DNA of 64,000 nt from Paractinoplanes polyasparticus. GTDB lineage: Bacteria > Actinomycetota > Actinomycetes > Mycobacteriales > Micromonosporaceae. The notes beneath the pieces are model-generated. The model saw nothing but the letters and a program-made list of their open reading frames with translations. It was not told the origin of the DNA and searched no databases. Positions 51,808 to 61,211 of the stretch are shown here, one piece after another (positions within the stretch are counted from its first letter, which is position 1; every line of letters starts with the position of its first letter). Where the stretch lies: assembly GCF_019710575.1 (NCBI RefSeq), contig NZ_JAHWFK010000046.1:62001-126000 (forward strand), in the 5' to 3' direction. A program made the position numbers and the translations under genes.

Positions 51808-54711
51808 TTATGCGTCCTTTTCCGGCCTGATGACGTTTTCGCCCCCGGGATTGTTGGCGCGGTTTTCCCCCGCATCCGACCCGCCCCCGGTTGATGCCTC
51901 GTCCCGGGCGAGCGTCTGGGTGACGATCGCCGGGAAACTGACGGTAGCCGCATCGGCAAAGGATGCGCCGCTTGGGCGAACATCAATGTCCGTGTCATCC
52001 GCATTGGACCTATCTTCAGATGCGGAATCCGCGAGATGATGCCCGTTCTCGCCGCGCTTTCCGTCGCCGGTCGCGCTGGGGCCATTACTCTGCGCTGCCG
52101 GCTCCCCTTCCCCAAAGTAGCGAGCGGCGTCAATGCGCCCGCGAGTGGTGCCGCTCTGGAGCGCGCTCATGATGCTGCGGACCTGCTCGGGCGAACGGAG
52201 CGTGGCCGGCTGCTCCTCGCGGGGCTCGCCGGCCGGGCGGCGCAGCTGCGGCACCAGGTTGGCCTGGCGTACGCGGCGCGGCAGACCGTCCTCAGTGGCC
52301 CCCTCGCCCGGCCCGCCCGGCGGCAGCCCTTCCGTCGGTGTTCGCATCGGCGTTTCGGTCGGTGCTTGCGTCGGCGCTTGGGCCGGCGCTTGGGCCGGTG
52401 CTTGCGTCGGCGCTTCGGCCGGCGCGGAGTTGCGCGGGACCGCCCGTTGGGCCGGGATCACGCGCCGGGGCAGCTCGGGCAGCTCCTCCGACGGCGCCGG
52501 CTCGGGCGGGCGGCGTACGCGCCGGCGCTGCACCAGACCCTCATCGCTGAGCCCCTCGGCGACCGAGCTCGGCGACGGACCGCCGGCGCCGAACGGCGGC
52601 CGGAGCTGGCCGCCGGTGACCGCGCCGCGCACCGGGTGGGGCTCCGCGGGGCCGGGCCGCGCGGTGCCGTCGATCATCGGGCGACCCGACGCCGTGACCT
52701 GCTGGAGCTCCTCGGTGCCCTGCCATTGCAGCGCGGCCAGCGAAGGACGCGACGGGTCGTCGGTGCCCGAGCCGACCAGCGGGCGCTCCCCCGTGGACGA
52801 GCCGGACGGCAGCGCGGCGACCGGGGCGGACGCGATCAGCTCGCCGGGGACGAGCACGATCGCGGTGACACCGGCGAACGCGGACGCGCGCAGCGACACC
52901 CGGATGCCGTGCCGGTGGGCCAGCTGGGCCACCACGAACAGACCCAGGCGGGCACTGTCGGCCGGGTCGAAGTCGGGCGGCTCGGCCAGGCGCCGGTTCG
53001 CCTCGTCGATCGCCTCGGGCGTCATGCCGAGACCCCGGTCCTCGATCTCGATGCCGTACCCGTTGGGCAGCGTCTGACCGGAGACCTGGACCCGGGTCTG
53101 CGGCGGGGAGAACGACGCCGCGTTCTCGAGCAGCTCGGCCAGCAGGTGGATGACGTCGCCGACCGCGCGGCCGAGCACCGAGGCCGACTCGATCGAGCGG
53201 ATGTCGACGCGCTTGTAGTCCTCGACCTCGCTGATCGCGCCCCGGACGACGTCGATCACCGGCACCGGGTTGCGCCAGCCGCGGCCGGGGGCGGCGCCGG
53301 CCAGGATGACCAGGTCTTCCGCGTGGCGGCGCATCCGGGTGGCGAGGTGGTCGACCCGGTAGAGGTCCTCCAGCTCCTGCGGCTCGGTCTCGCGGCGCTC
53401 CATGCGGTCGAGCAGGGCGAGCTGGCGGTGGAGCAGGGTCTGGCTGCGCCGGGCGATGTTGAGGAACACCTCGTTGAGGCCGCGCCGGACGTTCGCCTCC
53501 TCGACCGCGGACTGCAGGGCCGTCCGCTGCACCTCGTTGAAGGCCTGGCCGACCTGGCCGATCTCGTCGCGGCCGTACTCGAGCGGCGGCGTCTCGACGT
53601 CGACGTCGACGCTCTCACCACGTTGCAGCCGGCGGACCACGGTGGGCAGCCGCTCGGCCGCCATCTCACGGGCCTCGCCGTGCAGGCGGCGCAGCCGGCC
53701 GACGATCGAACGCCCGACGCGTACGGAGAGATAGAGCGAGGCGGCCAGGGCAGCGAGCCCGAGGATGCCGGCCAGGCCGAGCCGGAACAGCACGCGCTCG
53801 GCGACCGGCCGGGCCCGTTCGGTGAGCGAGTCGGTGGCCGCCACCTCGAACGTGCGCAGCTCCTGAGCCACGGCGACGTACGACGGGCGGAACTCCGAGC
53901 TGCTCACCGGCGTGGCCGCGCCGTCGCGGCTCTGCTGCACGAGCTGGTCGAGCAGGCTGTCGAGGCGGTCGTAGGCCGTGCCGCTGCGCACCTGGGCGAA
54001 CGCGGTGCGGTCGCTCTGGGCCATGTCCTCGACACCGCGCTCGAGCAGGAACCGGGCTGTGCCCACGTCCTGGATGAGCTGACCGCGGATCTCGGGCGTG
54101 AAGCGGCCGGCGGCTGTCGCGCCGCCGACCAGGGCATCGACCCGGCTCAGGTACTCCTGGCCGTGGCCGACCGTGGTCAGCGCGCGCAGTTCGCCGTCGA
54201 TCCGCTGGTCGTTGAAGGTGGCGGTGGCCGCGAAGGTCTGGAACCCGGCCCCGATCACGCTGTTGAACAGACCCTGGGCGCCGATCGGATCCATCGCCCG
54301 GCGGTCGATGTGCCCGCGGTTGCCGGTCAGGCTCTGCAGCTGGGTCAGGAACTGGTCGATGCGGCCGCGCAACTCGGCGCTCGTCGCTCCCCGGGCCTCG
54401 TCGCCCTCGGCCAGCCGGCGGAAGGTCGCGATCGACCGGTCGGTGGCGCTGCGCTGGGTGAGCAGGGCCTGCGAGGGCGGGCCGGTGGCGGAGAGATATT
54501 CCACACTGAACAGGCGCTCACGCTGCAGCTGGCCGACCAGCTCGATGCCGGGGTTGCCGACGTTGTCCAGCACCGTGCGGGCGGACAGCAGGTTGAACGC
54601 CGGACCGGCGGTGAGCGCCGTCGCGAAGAGCCACAGAGCCAGCACAGCCGTCAGGGGGACGGCCGCGAGGACGATGATCTTCGAACGGATCGACCAGTAA
54701 CGCTTCTTCAT
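51808..54711 (-). CDS. cvnA: conservon sensor histidine kinase-like protein CvnA
   Basis: 967 residues. Membrane segment at 12-34, a nitrate/nitrite-sensing (NIT) extracytoplasmic domain to about 330, second membrane segment, HAMP-like region, dimerisation region (ARRSQTLLHRQLALLDRMER) and an ATPase domain (LLAELLENAASFSPPQT, RGLGMTPEAIDEANRRL). The tail from about 690 is low complexity with an Ala-Pro-Thr-Gln repeat. First gene of the conservon. It may work with CvnBCD at the membrane instead of through a response regulator. Confidence 0.94.
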   Translation of the reverse strand: MKKRYWSIRSKIIVLAAVPLTAVLALWLFATALTAGPAFNLLSARTVLDNVGNPGIELVGQLQRERLFSVEYLSATGPPSQALLTQRSATDRSIATFRRLAEGDEARGATSAELRGRIDQFLTQLQSLTGNRGHIDRRAMDPIGAQGLFNSVIGAGFQTFAATATFNDQRIDGELRALTTVGHGQEYLSRVDALVGGATAAGRFTPEIRGQLIQDVGTARFLLERGVEDMAQSDRTAFAQVRSGTAYDRLDSLLDQLVQQSRDGAATPVSSSEFRPSYVAVAQELRTFEVAATDSLTERARPVAERVLFRLGLAGILGLAALAASLYLSVRVGRSIVGRLRRLHGEAREMAAERLPTVVRRLQRGESVDVDVETPPLEYGRDEIGQVGQAFNEVQRTALQSAVEEANVRRGLNEVFLNIARRSQTLLHRQLALLDRMERRETEPQELEDLYRVDHLATRMRRHAEDLVILAGAAPGRGWRNPVPVIDVVRGAISEVEDYKRVDIRSIESASVLGRAVGDVIHLLAELLENAASFSPPQTRVQVSGQTLPNGYGIEIEDRGLGMTPEAIDEANRRLAEPPDFDPADSARLGLFVVAQLAHRHGIRVSLRASAFAGVTAIVLVPGELIASAPVAALPSGSSTGERPLVGSGTDDPSRPSLAALQWQGTEELQQVTASGRPMIDGTARPGPAEPHPVRGAVTGGQLRPPFGAGGPSPSSVAEGLSDEGLVQRRRVRRPPEPAPSEELPELPRRVIPAQRAVPRNSAPAEAPTQAPAQAPAQAPTQAPTETPMRTPTEGLPPGGPGEGATEDGLPRRVRQANLVPQLRRPAGEPREEQPATLRSPEQVRSIMSALQSGTTRGRIDAARYFGEGEPAAQSNGPSATGDGKRGENGHHLADSASEDRSNADDTDIDVRPSGASFADAATVSFPAIVTQTLARDEASTGGGSDAGENRANNPGGENVIRPEKDA

Positions 54712-54956
54712 CAGGCTCCGCTCTTCCGGCGTACGCCCTCGGGAGAATACGGAAAACCTGGAGGGCGAGCCACCGTCAGGCCGTACCTAAAGATTGGCTT
54801 AAATCCTTTTTGGCGGTTCAGATTGGCACGGCTCGGCGCGTCGTCCTTATGACACTGTGACCAGGTGGTTACTGCAAGGAACGAAAGGGAGGGGCACGAA
54901 GGGGGTTGACGGGACACCGCGGGTGGGAATAACGGATGTTGATAAGAGGAGGCCCC

Positions 54957-55601
54957 ATGTCCCCCACAGCCACCATCGTCTTGATCGTTGTCGTTCTCAT
55001 CGTCATCGCCGCCGTCGTCTACGGCATCCGGGTGATGCGTCGCAAGCAGTTGCAGAACACCTTCGGGCCCGAGTACGACCGGGCGGTGGCCGACTCCGGC
55101 AGCCGCACCGAGGCCGAGAAAGAGCTGCGCGAGCGCGAGAAGCGGCACGCCTCGCTCGAACTGAAGCCGCTGTCGGCCGAAGACCGGGCCACCTACTCGG
55201 CGAACTGGGAAGAAGTGCAGATCCAGTTCGTGGACAACCCGGAGCGGGCCGTCACCGCGGCCGACGACCTGGTCACTCGGCTGATCACCGACCGGGGCTA
55301 CCCGACCGGCGAGTACGACGAGCGGCTCGCCAACCTCTCCGTCGAGCACGCGCGCACGCTCGAGCACTACCGCCAGGCGCACGAGATCTCGCAGCGCAAC
55401 ACCGCCGGCGAGGCCAACACCGAAGACCTGCGGCAGGCGCTGGTGCACTACCGCGCGCTCTTCGCCGACCTCCTCGGTACCGACCCGGTGCCCTCGACTG
55501 GTATCAACAACTCAACGCCCGACTCCACATCGGAGGGCACGGCGCCGGCCCCTCGCGCCGCCGCCGACGACGACTCCCCCGCCCGCGACACCACCCGCTA
55601 G
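54957..55601 (+). CDS. membrane-anchored protein with VDEP/VDNP helical domain
   Basis: 214 residues. N-terminal helix TIVLIVVVLIVIAAVVYGI, then a charged helical region and a domain of about 80 residues (WEEVQIQFVDNPERAVTAAD, LRQALVHYRALFADLLG). The domain recurs in the next gene. A Ser/Thr/Pro-rich tail follows. RBS GAGGAGG. Function unknown. Regions 54712-54956 upstream hold only promoter DNA. Confidence 0.72.
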   Translation: MSPTATIVLIVVVLIVIAAVVYGIRVMRRKQLQNTFGPEYDRAVADSGSRTEAEKELREREKRHASLELKPLSAEDRATYSANWEEVQIQFVDNPERAVTAADDLVTRLITDRGYPTGEYDERLANLSVEHARTLEHYRQAHEISQRNTAGEANTEDLRQALVHYRALFADLLGTDPVPSTGINNSTPDSTSEGTAPAPRAAADDDSPARDTTR

Positions 55602-55613
55602 GAGCGATCGCTC

Positions 55614-56576
55614 ATGAAGTTCTTCTCGAACGAGAAAGAGACCGAGACAGAGACCGAGCCCCAGGCCGACCCGGACCGTACGCAGGCCGTCTCCGTGCCG
55701 CCGCAGCGGGCGGGGTCACCGTGGAGCGACGCGCCGCGCGAGTCGTCCGGCGACACCTCGACCGACGCCGCGCGCCCGTCCGACGGCCCGGATGACACTG
55801 CCCGCCGGGATGACGTTGCCGCCGTTCCTGCGAACGACGTCGACGCTCAGCCGGCCGGTCACGACCGCCAGGGCGGCACGACGGAGAAGACGGTCACATC
55901 GACGACGTACGGGCCGGACGGCTCGGTCGTCGAGGACACCAGCTACCGGGCCGCGCACACCGAGCGGCCGCAGGACGACTCGCCGGTCGATCTGCCGCTC
56001 ACCGACTCCGACGCCCGGCCGGCCGAGGGACAGGCGCTCAAGGACGACGGCACGTTCGACAGCCCCAAGGCGGTCGACCCGGCCACCGGCGAGAAGCTCG
56101 ACGCGTCCACGTCCACGTCCACGTCCTCGTCCTCGTCCTCGTCCTCGTCCACGTCCTCGGACAAGGCTGACGACACCGACCGGGTCGACAGCGAGGACTT
56201 CCAGCGGGCGTCGGACACGCCGGCGTCGCCGGTCGCCGAGACCGCCGCCGTGCCGGTCGCCGCCGTTGCCGCTCCCAAGGCCACGACCACCGGTTCCAGC
56301 ACCGGTTCCTCCGCCGGCTCCGCCACCGGGGGCAAGCTGCTGCCGGACGGGGACTCGTTCGCCGAGCGGTTCCGCGACATCCAGCTGCGCTTCGTGGACG
56401 AGCCCAAGGAGGCCACCGCCGAGGCCGCCACGCTCGTCGGCGACGCGGTCGACAAGCTGACCAGCGCGCTCAAGGCGCAGCGGGACGGCTTGGCCGGCAA
56501 CTCCGACGACACCGAGAAGCTGCGGGTCGAACTCCGGGCGTACCGGGACATCCTGAACCGCCTGCTCGCGCTCTGA
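55614..56576 (+). CDS. acidic, Ser/Thr-rich protein with the same C-terminal domain
   Basis: 320 residues, cytoplasmic by sequence. N-terminal 240 residues are low complexity, with a Ser/Thr run at about 165-180 from a TCC/TCG microsatellite. The last 75 residues (FAERFRDIQLRFVDEPKEA through LRAYRDILNRLLAL) match the domain in the preceding gene: the order IQ(L/I)xFVD(E/N)P plus a C-terminal LRxxLxxYRxxLxxLL. RBS AGGAG 8 nt upstream; 12 nt separate the two genes. Probably an operon of paralogues. Confidence 0.72.
   Translation: MKFFSNEKETETETEPQADPDRTQAVSVPPQRAGSPWSDAPRESSGDTSTDAARPSDGPDDTARRDDVAAVPANDVDAQPAGHDRQGGTTEKTVTSTTYGPDGSVVEDTSYRAAHTERPQDDSPVDLPLTDSDARPAEGQALKDDGTFDSPKAVDPATGEKLDASTSTSTSSSSSSSSSTSSDKADDTDRVDSEDFQRASDTPASPVAETAAVPVAAVAAPKATTTGSSTGSSAGSATGGKLLPDGDSFAERFRDIQLRFVDEPKEATAEAATLVGDAVDKLTSALKAQRDGLAGNSDDTEKLRVELRAYRDILNRLLAL
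56104..56159. repeat. 6-bp microsatellite encoding Ser/Thr run
   Basis: GTCCAC and GTCCTC hexamers recur nine or more times without interruption, giving the SerThrSerThrSerSer run of the acidic paralogue. Slippage here would keep frame in steps of two residues. Confidence 0.85.
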
Positions 56577-56590
56577 TCCACCGAACCACA

Positions 56591-56619
56591 CCAAGGGGAG
56601 CCCGATGGGCTCCCCTTGG
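56591..56619 (+). terminator. intrinsic terminator
   Basis: 13-bp stem CCAAGGGGAGCCC / GGGCTCCCCTTGG with loop GAT, 15 bp after the stop of the acidic paralogue. Confidence 0.88.
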
Positions 56620-56635
56620 GCGTTAGCGTCTGGTC

Positions 56636-57646
56636 ATGCGCGCCGACCGTCTGCTCTCGCTTCTGCTGCTGTTGCAGACGCGCGGGCGGATGACCGCGCA
56701 GGGGCTCGCGGACGAGCTGGAGGTCTCGGTCCGCACGGTCTACCGCGACATCGAGTCGCTCGGCGCGGCCGGGGTGCCGGTGTACGCGGACCGCGGGCCG
56801 GCCGGCGGCTACCAGCTGCTGGACGGCTACCGGACCCGGCTCACCGGGCTCACGACGGACGAGGCCGGCACGATCTTCCTGGCCGGCATGCCCGGTCCCG
56901 CGGCCGAGCTGGGGCTGGGCTCGGTGCTGGCGGCGGCCCAGCTCAAGCTCCGGGCGTCGCTGCCGGGCGAACTGGCCGATCGGGCCGACCGCGTACGCGA
57001 GAGATTCCACCTCGACGCGCCCGGCTGGTTCCGGGCCGACGAGCCGGTCCCGTACCTCTCGACCGTCGCCGACGCGGTGTGGAGCGGGCGCCGGATCGAG
57101 GTGCGATACCGCCGCTGGAAGGCCCCGCGCGAGGTCACCCGCACGCTGAACCCGCTGGGCGTGGTGCTGAAGGCGGGCCGCTGGTATCTGGTGGCGGCGA
57201 CGGCGACCCGCACGACGGCCTACCGCGTGTCGAACATCCTGGACGCGGAGCTGCTGGACGAGCCGGCGGCCCGGCCCGAGGGTTTCGAGCTGGCCGCGTT
57301 CTGGGCCGAGTGGACCGAGAGGTACGAGCAGAGCGTCTACACCGGCACGGCCACCGTGCGGATGACAGCGGCCGCCCTCGACCGGATGGCGTTCATCTTC
57401 CCGCCGGAGATGTCCCGGGTGGCTCGAGCCGAGGCCGGCGAACCCGACGAGACGGGCCGCCTGATCACCCGGGTGCCGATCGAATCGATCCGCCACGGCC
57501 ACATCGAGTTGCTGAAGCTGGGCGCCGACGCCGAGATCCTGGACCCGCCGGAACTGCGAGCCGTCTTCACCGAAACGGCCCGAGCCCTGGCCGCCACCTA
57601 CCTGCCAGTGCCCGAGTCACCCCAGGGTGCGGACCGGCGCTCGTAG
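56636..57646 (+). CDS. WYL-domain transcriptional regulator
   Basis: 336 residues. N-terminal winged helix (MRADRLLSLLLLLQTRGRMT, LEVSVRTVYRDIESLGAAG), then a WYL domain (AVWSGRRIEVRYRRWKAPRE, GRWYLVAATATR). Such regulators bind nucleic acids and often control DNA-damage or defence genes. No Shine-Dalgarno is seen just upstream, so a leaderless transcript is possible. No obvious target adjacent. Confidence 0.9.
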   Translation: MRADRLLSLLLLLQTRGRMTAQGLADELEVSVRTVYRDIESLGAAGVPVYADRGPAGGYQLLDGYRTRLTGLTTDEAGTIFLAGMPGPAAELGLGSVLAAAQLKLRASLPGELADRADRVRERFHLDAPGWFRADEPVPYLSTVADAVWSGRRIEVRYRRWKAPREVTRTLNPLGVVLKAGRWYLVAATATRTTAYRVSNILDAELLDEPAARPEGFELAAFWAEWTERYEQSVYTGTATVRMTAAALDRMAFIFPPEMSRVARAEAGEPDETGRLITRVPIESIRHGHIELLKLGADAEILDPPELRAVFTETARALAATYLPVPESPQGADRRS

Positions 57647-57691
57647 GGGCCGTTTCGTAGGCTGCGGCACGATCCAGCTACGAAACGGAAC

Positions 57692-58231
57692 CTAGCTGTC
57701 TTCGGATGAGATGTGGACGCCGAAACTGCCGGTGAGCGGCGCCGGGTCGTTGTCCGACGGGTCGGTGGGGTCGGTCGGGTCGGTGGTCTCGTCGTCGACC
57801 GGCGGCGTGGTGGCCTCGGTCGGATCGGGGACCGGCACGGTGGTGGATTCGGGCGGGGCGGTGGTGCCGGGGTCGGCCGGGGTCGTCGGGTCGGTGGTGG
57901 TCGGCGTCGGCTCGGGGGTCGGCGAGGTCGTGGCTGCGGAAGGCTCCGTGGTGGTGCCCGTGCTGGGCGACGGCTTGGCCGCGGGCGACGTGGTCAGCGG
58001 GATGACGTTGCCGCGCGGGGCGGGGTCGAGGCTGTTGTCACTCGATTCCGCACCGGCGCCCGTGCCGCCCAGCAGCTGCCCGGCCTTCTCGGCGCCCTGC
58101 TCGTTGACCCCGGCGGGCGGACGCGCCGGCCCCGGCTGCGGAGACGGCCCGAGCTGAACGCCCATCCACAGTGCAGGCCCGAGCCCGACCGCGATGATCG
58201 CTCCGAAGAGCGCCAACGGCCCCCGCTCCAT
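57692..58231 (-). CDS. membrane-anchored Pro/Thr-rich protein
   Basis: 179 residues. N-terminal helix GPLALFGAIIAVGLGPALWM, then a mostly disordered Pro/Thr/Asp-rich region with TTDPTTP, PTDPTDPTDP runs, ending SFGVHISSEDS. Start ATG 58231 has GGGGAGG upstream. Probably a wall-spanning spacer; function unknown. Confidence 0.65.
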   Translation of the reverse strand: MERGPLALFGAIIAVGLGPALWMGVQLGPSPQPGPARPPAGVNEQGAEKAGQLLGGTGAGAESSDNSLDPAPRGNVIPLTTSPAAKPSPSTGTTTEPSAATTSPTPEPTPTTTDPTTPADPGTTAPPESTTVPVPDPTEATTPPVDDETTDPTDPTDPSDNDPAPLTGSFGVHISSEDS

Positions 58232-58289
58232 GTCTGGCCTCCCCTGCCTCGATGGGATCATCCCGCCGGTCCAGGCACTTTCCTACCCG

Positions 58290-58317
58290 TTATCGAAAGC
58301 GATAAAGCGAACGTTCC
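58290..58317 (-). promoter_or_regulatory. possible ECF-type promoter
   Basis: On the minus strand GGAACG (58312-58317) and CGATAA (58290-58295) are 16 bp apart, reminiscent of ECF sigma promoters, about 60 bp before the Pro/Thr-rich gene. Confidence 0.25.
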
Positions 58318-58821
58318 GCAAGCTTATTGTTACTTGAGGTGACAGTCCGTTCACCGTTCGGTCGCCCATGCGACCCGTCCCGCCAGGTAGCACGGGTCGT
58401 CCTCTTAGGAAGTTCACCGAGCGTGCTGCCCCTTTCTGCGCAATCTGCAACCGCCCCCTCACGCAAGATCCGTCCCGCAGTCCCCCAGAACGTGCTGATC
58501 ATCCCTCCTGCCTGCGAAAACCCGATAGGTGTACGCCTTCCGGACGGCAAGGTCCACCCGGGGAAAATTGACGTGGCCGCAATCAGCCGTAACCGAATTG
58601 AGAAGTGACGGCCGCGGTGATCGCCCGGCTCGGCGCAACCATCGGGTGAGCAACGACACGGTCGAGCGAACGCAAGGCGAATGGCCGTCATCACGAAACA
58701 CCGGGTCAACCGCTCCGCCGGAGCGTCTTCGGCCGGCCGAGCCAGTCCTGTGTGGACATTGTCTCGGCCGTGGTCTCGGCCGCACCTGCGAACGGCCGAC
58801 GTCGGGACCGAAGTCAGGCGG

Positions 58822-58868
58822 CTCGGTGAGCGGAGCGAAGGCAGCGACTCGGTGAGCGGAGCGAAGGC
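58822..58868. repeat. 26-bp-period direct repeat
   Basis: CTCGGTGAGCGGAGCGAAGG occurs at 58822-58841 and again at 58848-58867, identical, just 8 bp before the stop codon of the M48-type gene. Confidence 0.88.
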
Positions 58869-58875
58869 CGGCGGC

Positions 58876-61059
58876 TCAGCGGGTTCGGGTCAGGAAGGCC
58901 ACGGCGTCGTCCAGGGCGGCCCAGCCGCCGGGGAGTTCCTCGCTGTCGAGGGTGGTGCGGACGTTCAGGGTGCCGCCGTCGCGGAGGTTGATCGCCCATG
59001 AGCGGCGGCCGTTGCGTGTGGCCGAGGCTGTGGCCACGTCGGCGAAGGGCACGAAGCGGCTGCCCGCGGTGGGGTCGGCCGGCCGTGGTGCGGCGGTCGC
59101 GGCATTTGTTGTCGCGGGATCGGCGGAGGCCGGTTGTGGAGCAGCCGGAGCCGCGGATGCGCCGAGCGGTGAGGCTGGGGACGCACCCGCATCGGCCACG
59201 GCCGGGCCGTCACCAGCACCGGCTGCGGCGGCTCCCTGCGGCGCGCCGGCCGGGGGCGGCTGCTGGGGCGGTGAATCCGGAGCCGGGGTGCCGTTGGGAA
59301 GGACACCGTCGGCGGCCAGGCGGGTCAGGCGGCGCTTGGCCTCGTGATGACGGGAGCGGGGCAGGCCGGGGACCAGGAACAGGCCGGTCTCTAGGACGAG
59401 GAGGTCGGTGCGGGCCCCGTCGACCTGGACGCCGACGACGCCGCCCAGCACGGGGACGCGTGCGGAATGGTGGCGGGCCGTGTCGGTGGCCGCGTTGAGG
59501 TCGACGCCGACGGCGGTCAGCCACTCGCGGACCTGGGTGACGGTGGCGGGGTCGCCGGCCATTTCGGCCGGGGCCTGGAGTTCGAGGTAGGAGCCGTCGA
59601 TCGCGACCAGCTCGGCCGTGCCCATCCAGCTGTGGCGCCAGCGGGCCACGCCGCTGCGCAGGGCGGCCAGGGCGAGCAGCAGGGCGATGAGGTCGGTGAT
59701 GCGGCCCGTCACCTCGTCGGGCGGCAGGTCGCCGAAGACGGTCTCGGCGATCTTGCGCAGGCGGCCGTCGGCCGACAGGTCGAGGACCTCGGCGGCACTG
59801 GTCACGGGGGCGCCCGCGGCGCGGGACAGGGCACGCAGGGAGGCGTCGGCCTCGCGTTCCATCTCGGCGACGCGGGCCACGTCGAAGAATTCGTCCCAGC
59901 TGACGACGGCGCGGCCGCCGACCGGGAACGCGACCGCCTGCAACGCCCGTCCCAGACCGGGCAGGTCGGGCACCAGGTCGCCGGCTGGCTTCTCGGCGGC
60001 CTCGGGGCCCTCGGGGGTGAGTGCGGACAGCGCGGCCAGGCGGGCCGCCAGTGGCGGGTGCGGATCCCACTCGCCGGGCGGCTCGGGCTCGCGCGAGCGC
60101 AGGGCGGCCATGTCGTCGCTGCGGGCGGCGAGCACGCGCAGGAAACCGCCGAAGACGTCGTCGGGGATCAGGCCGGTCTGCCAGCCGGGGCTGAGGTATT
60201 CGGCGTGGAACAGCTGCTGCATGGCCTCGAGCGCGGGGCGGTCGCGCAGCACCGCGGCGGCGGCCCGGGGGCCGGCGAAGGAGGCGGCCACGCGGTCGGC
60301 GGCCAGCTCTTGAGCATGGCTGAACGGGGTGTCGGCGCGCAGGTAGAACCGCGCCCACGCGCGCAGCAGAGGGCCGGCGGGACTGTGGCGCGGGATGCGC
60401 GGGACGATGCGCCCCAGGGCGACCCGGCCACGGCGGGCGAGCGGGGCGAAACGGCCGCCGAGCGCGGGTGAGCCGTGCGCCAGCTCGTGGACGACGGCCG
60501 CCCGCAGGCGCGAATCGTCCCACGCCTGCAGCAGCGGCAGCCCGAGGTGGAGCTCGCGGCGGCCGCCCAGCAGGCCGCCGAGGCGCAGCGGTTGGAAGAG
60601 CGCGACCGTGGCGCCGGCCACGACAGTGACGCCGTCGGGTGGCTTCACCCCGGCCGCGACGGACGCGTCGTCGAGCATCGCCCAGAGAGCGGGCGCGTGC
60701 TGACGCAGCACCGGCACGCCGGCCGGAGTGGACCGGCGCAGGCGCAGGGCCCGCACGGTGGCCCACCACAACAGCCCGGCCACGGCGATGACCAGCGGCA
60801 CGGCGACCCCGAGAGCCAGCGACCCGGGCAGCGGCTGCAGGATCAGCAGCACGACCAGCAGCACCACGCCGACCTGAAGCCAGGCGAGGGCCAGGAAGCC
60901 GAGCAGCATCGCGGCCGACCGCCCGGCCGACCCGGCGAGCGCCGTCGGCGACGAGCCGCCGGAATCACCGGCCGCGGGCTCGGGCGGGCCGGCGGCCGGA
61001 CCGGGCACGCTCGGATCCTCGTACGTCTGGGAACCTGACGCCCCCGCACTCGGTCGCAC
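58876..61059 (-). CDS. M48-type membrane zinc metalloprotease
   Basis: 727 residues. Two membrane helices near 45-105, then the zinc motif AVVHELAHGSPA (HExxH) near 200 and the third ligand Glu in AQELAADRVAAS. A large C-terminal region of about 430 residues has a Pro/Ala linker and ends AALDDAVAFLTRTR. The start is set at GTG 61059, which has GGAGG 5 nt upstream; the longer frame beyond it overlaps a promoter. Family role is membrane or extracytoplasmic proteolysis. Confidence 0.82.
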   Translation of the reverse strand: MRPSAGASGSQTYEDPSVPGPAAGPPEPAAGDSGGSSPTALAGSAGRSAAMLLGFLALAWLQVGVVLLVVLLILQPLPGSLALGVAVPLVIAVAGLLWWATVRALRLRRSTPAGVPVLRQHAPALWAMLDDASVAAGVKPPDGVTVVAGATVALFQPLRLGGLLGGRRELHLGLPLLQAWDDSRLRAAVVHELAHGSPALGGRFAPLARRGRVALGRIVPRIPRHSPAGPLLRAWARFYLRADTPFSHAQELAADRVAASFAGPRAAAAVLRDRPALEAMQQLFHAEYLSPGWQTGLIPDDVFGGFLRVLAARSDDMAALRSREPEPPGEWDPHPPLAARLAALSALTPEGPEAAEKPAGDLVPDLPGLGRALQAVAFPVGGRAVVSWDEFFDVARVAEMEREADASLRALSRAAGAPVTSAAEVLDLSADGRLRKIAETVFGDLPPDEVTGRITDLIALLLALAALRSGVARWRHSWMGTAELVAIDGSYLELQAPAEMAGDPATVTQVREWLTAVGVDLNAATDTARHHSARVPVLGGVVGVQVDGARTDLLVLETGLFLVPGLPRSRHHEAKRRLTRLAADGVLPNGTPAPDSPPQQPPPAGAPQGAAAAGAGDGPAVADAGASPASPLGASAAPAAPQPASADPATTNAATAAPRPADPTAGSRFVPFADVATASATRNGRRSWAINLRDGGTLNVRTTLDSEELPGGWAALDDAVAFLTRTR

Positions 61060-61211
61060 CACTGCCTCCGGCCTCTCGTGGACCACTCGAACGCGCCCAA
61101 GACTAGGGCCGTCCTCCGACAGAAACCCCAGACGGACAGTCCGCCGAGGGGAAAAATAAGGAAGATTTTCGAGCCGGTTTCGCGGCGTCACCGAAGGGGA
61201 TACGGACTGCC

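Larger units (their letters stand above)
58232..58875. other. gene-free stretch, lower G+C
   Basis: About 640 bases with no convincing protein. Open frames on both strands have no ribosome site. It carries the possible promoter at 58290-58317 and a 26-bp-period duplication at 58822-58868. It could harbour an unrecognised RNA or the remnant of a lost gene. Confidence 0.5.

Noticed and set aside
58290..58709. 139-codon minus-strand frame
   Set aside because: No ribosome site and Arg/Cys-rich sequence without a pattern.
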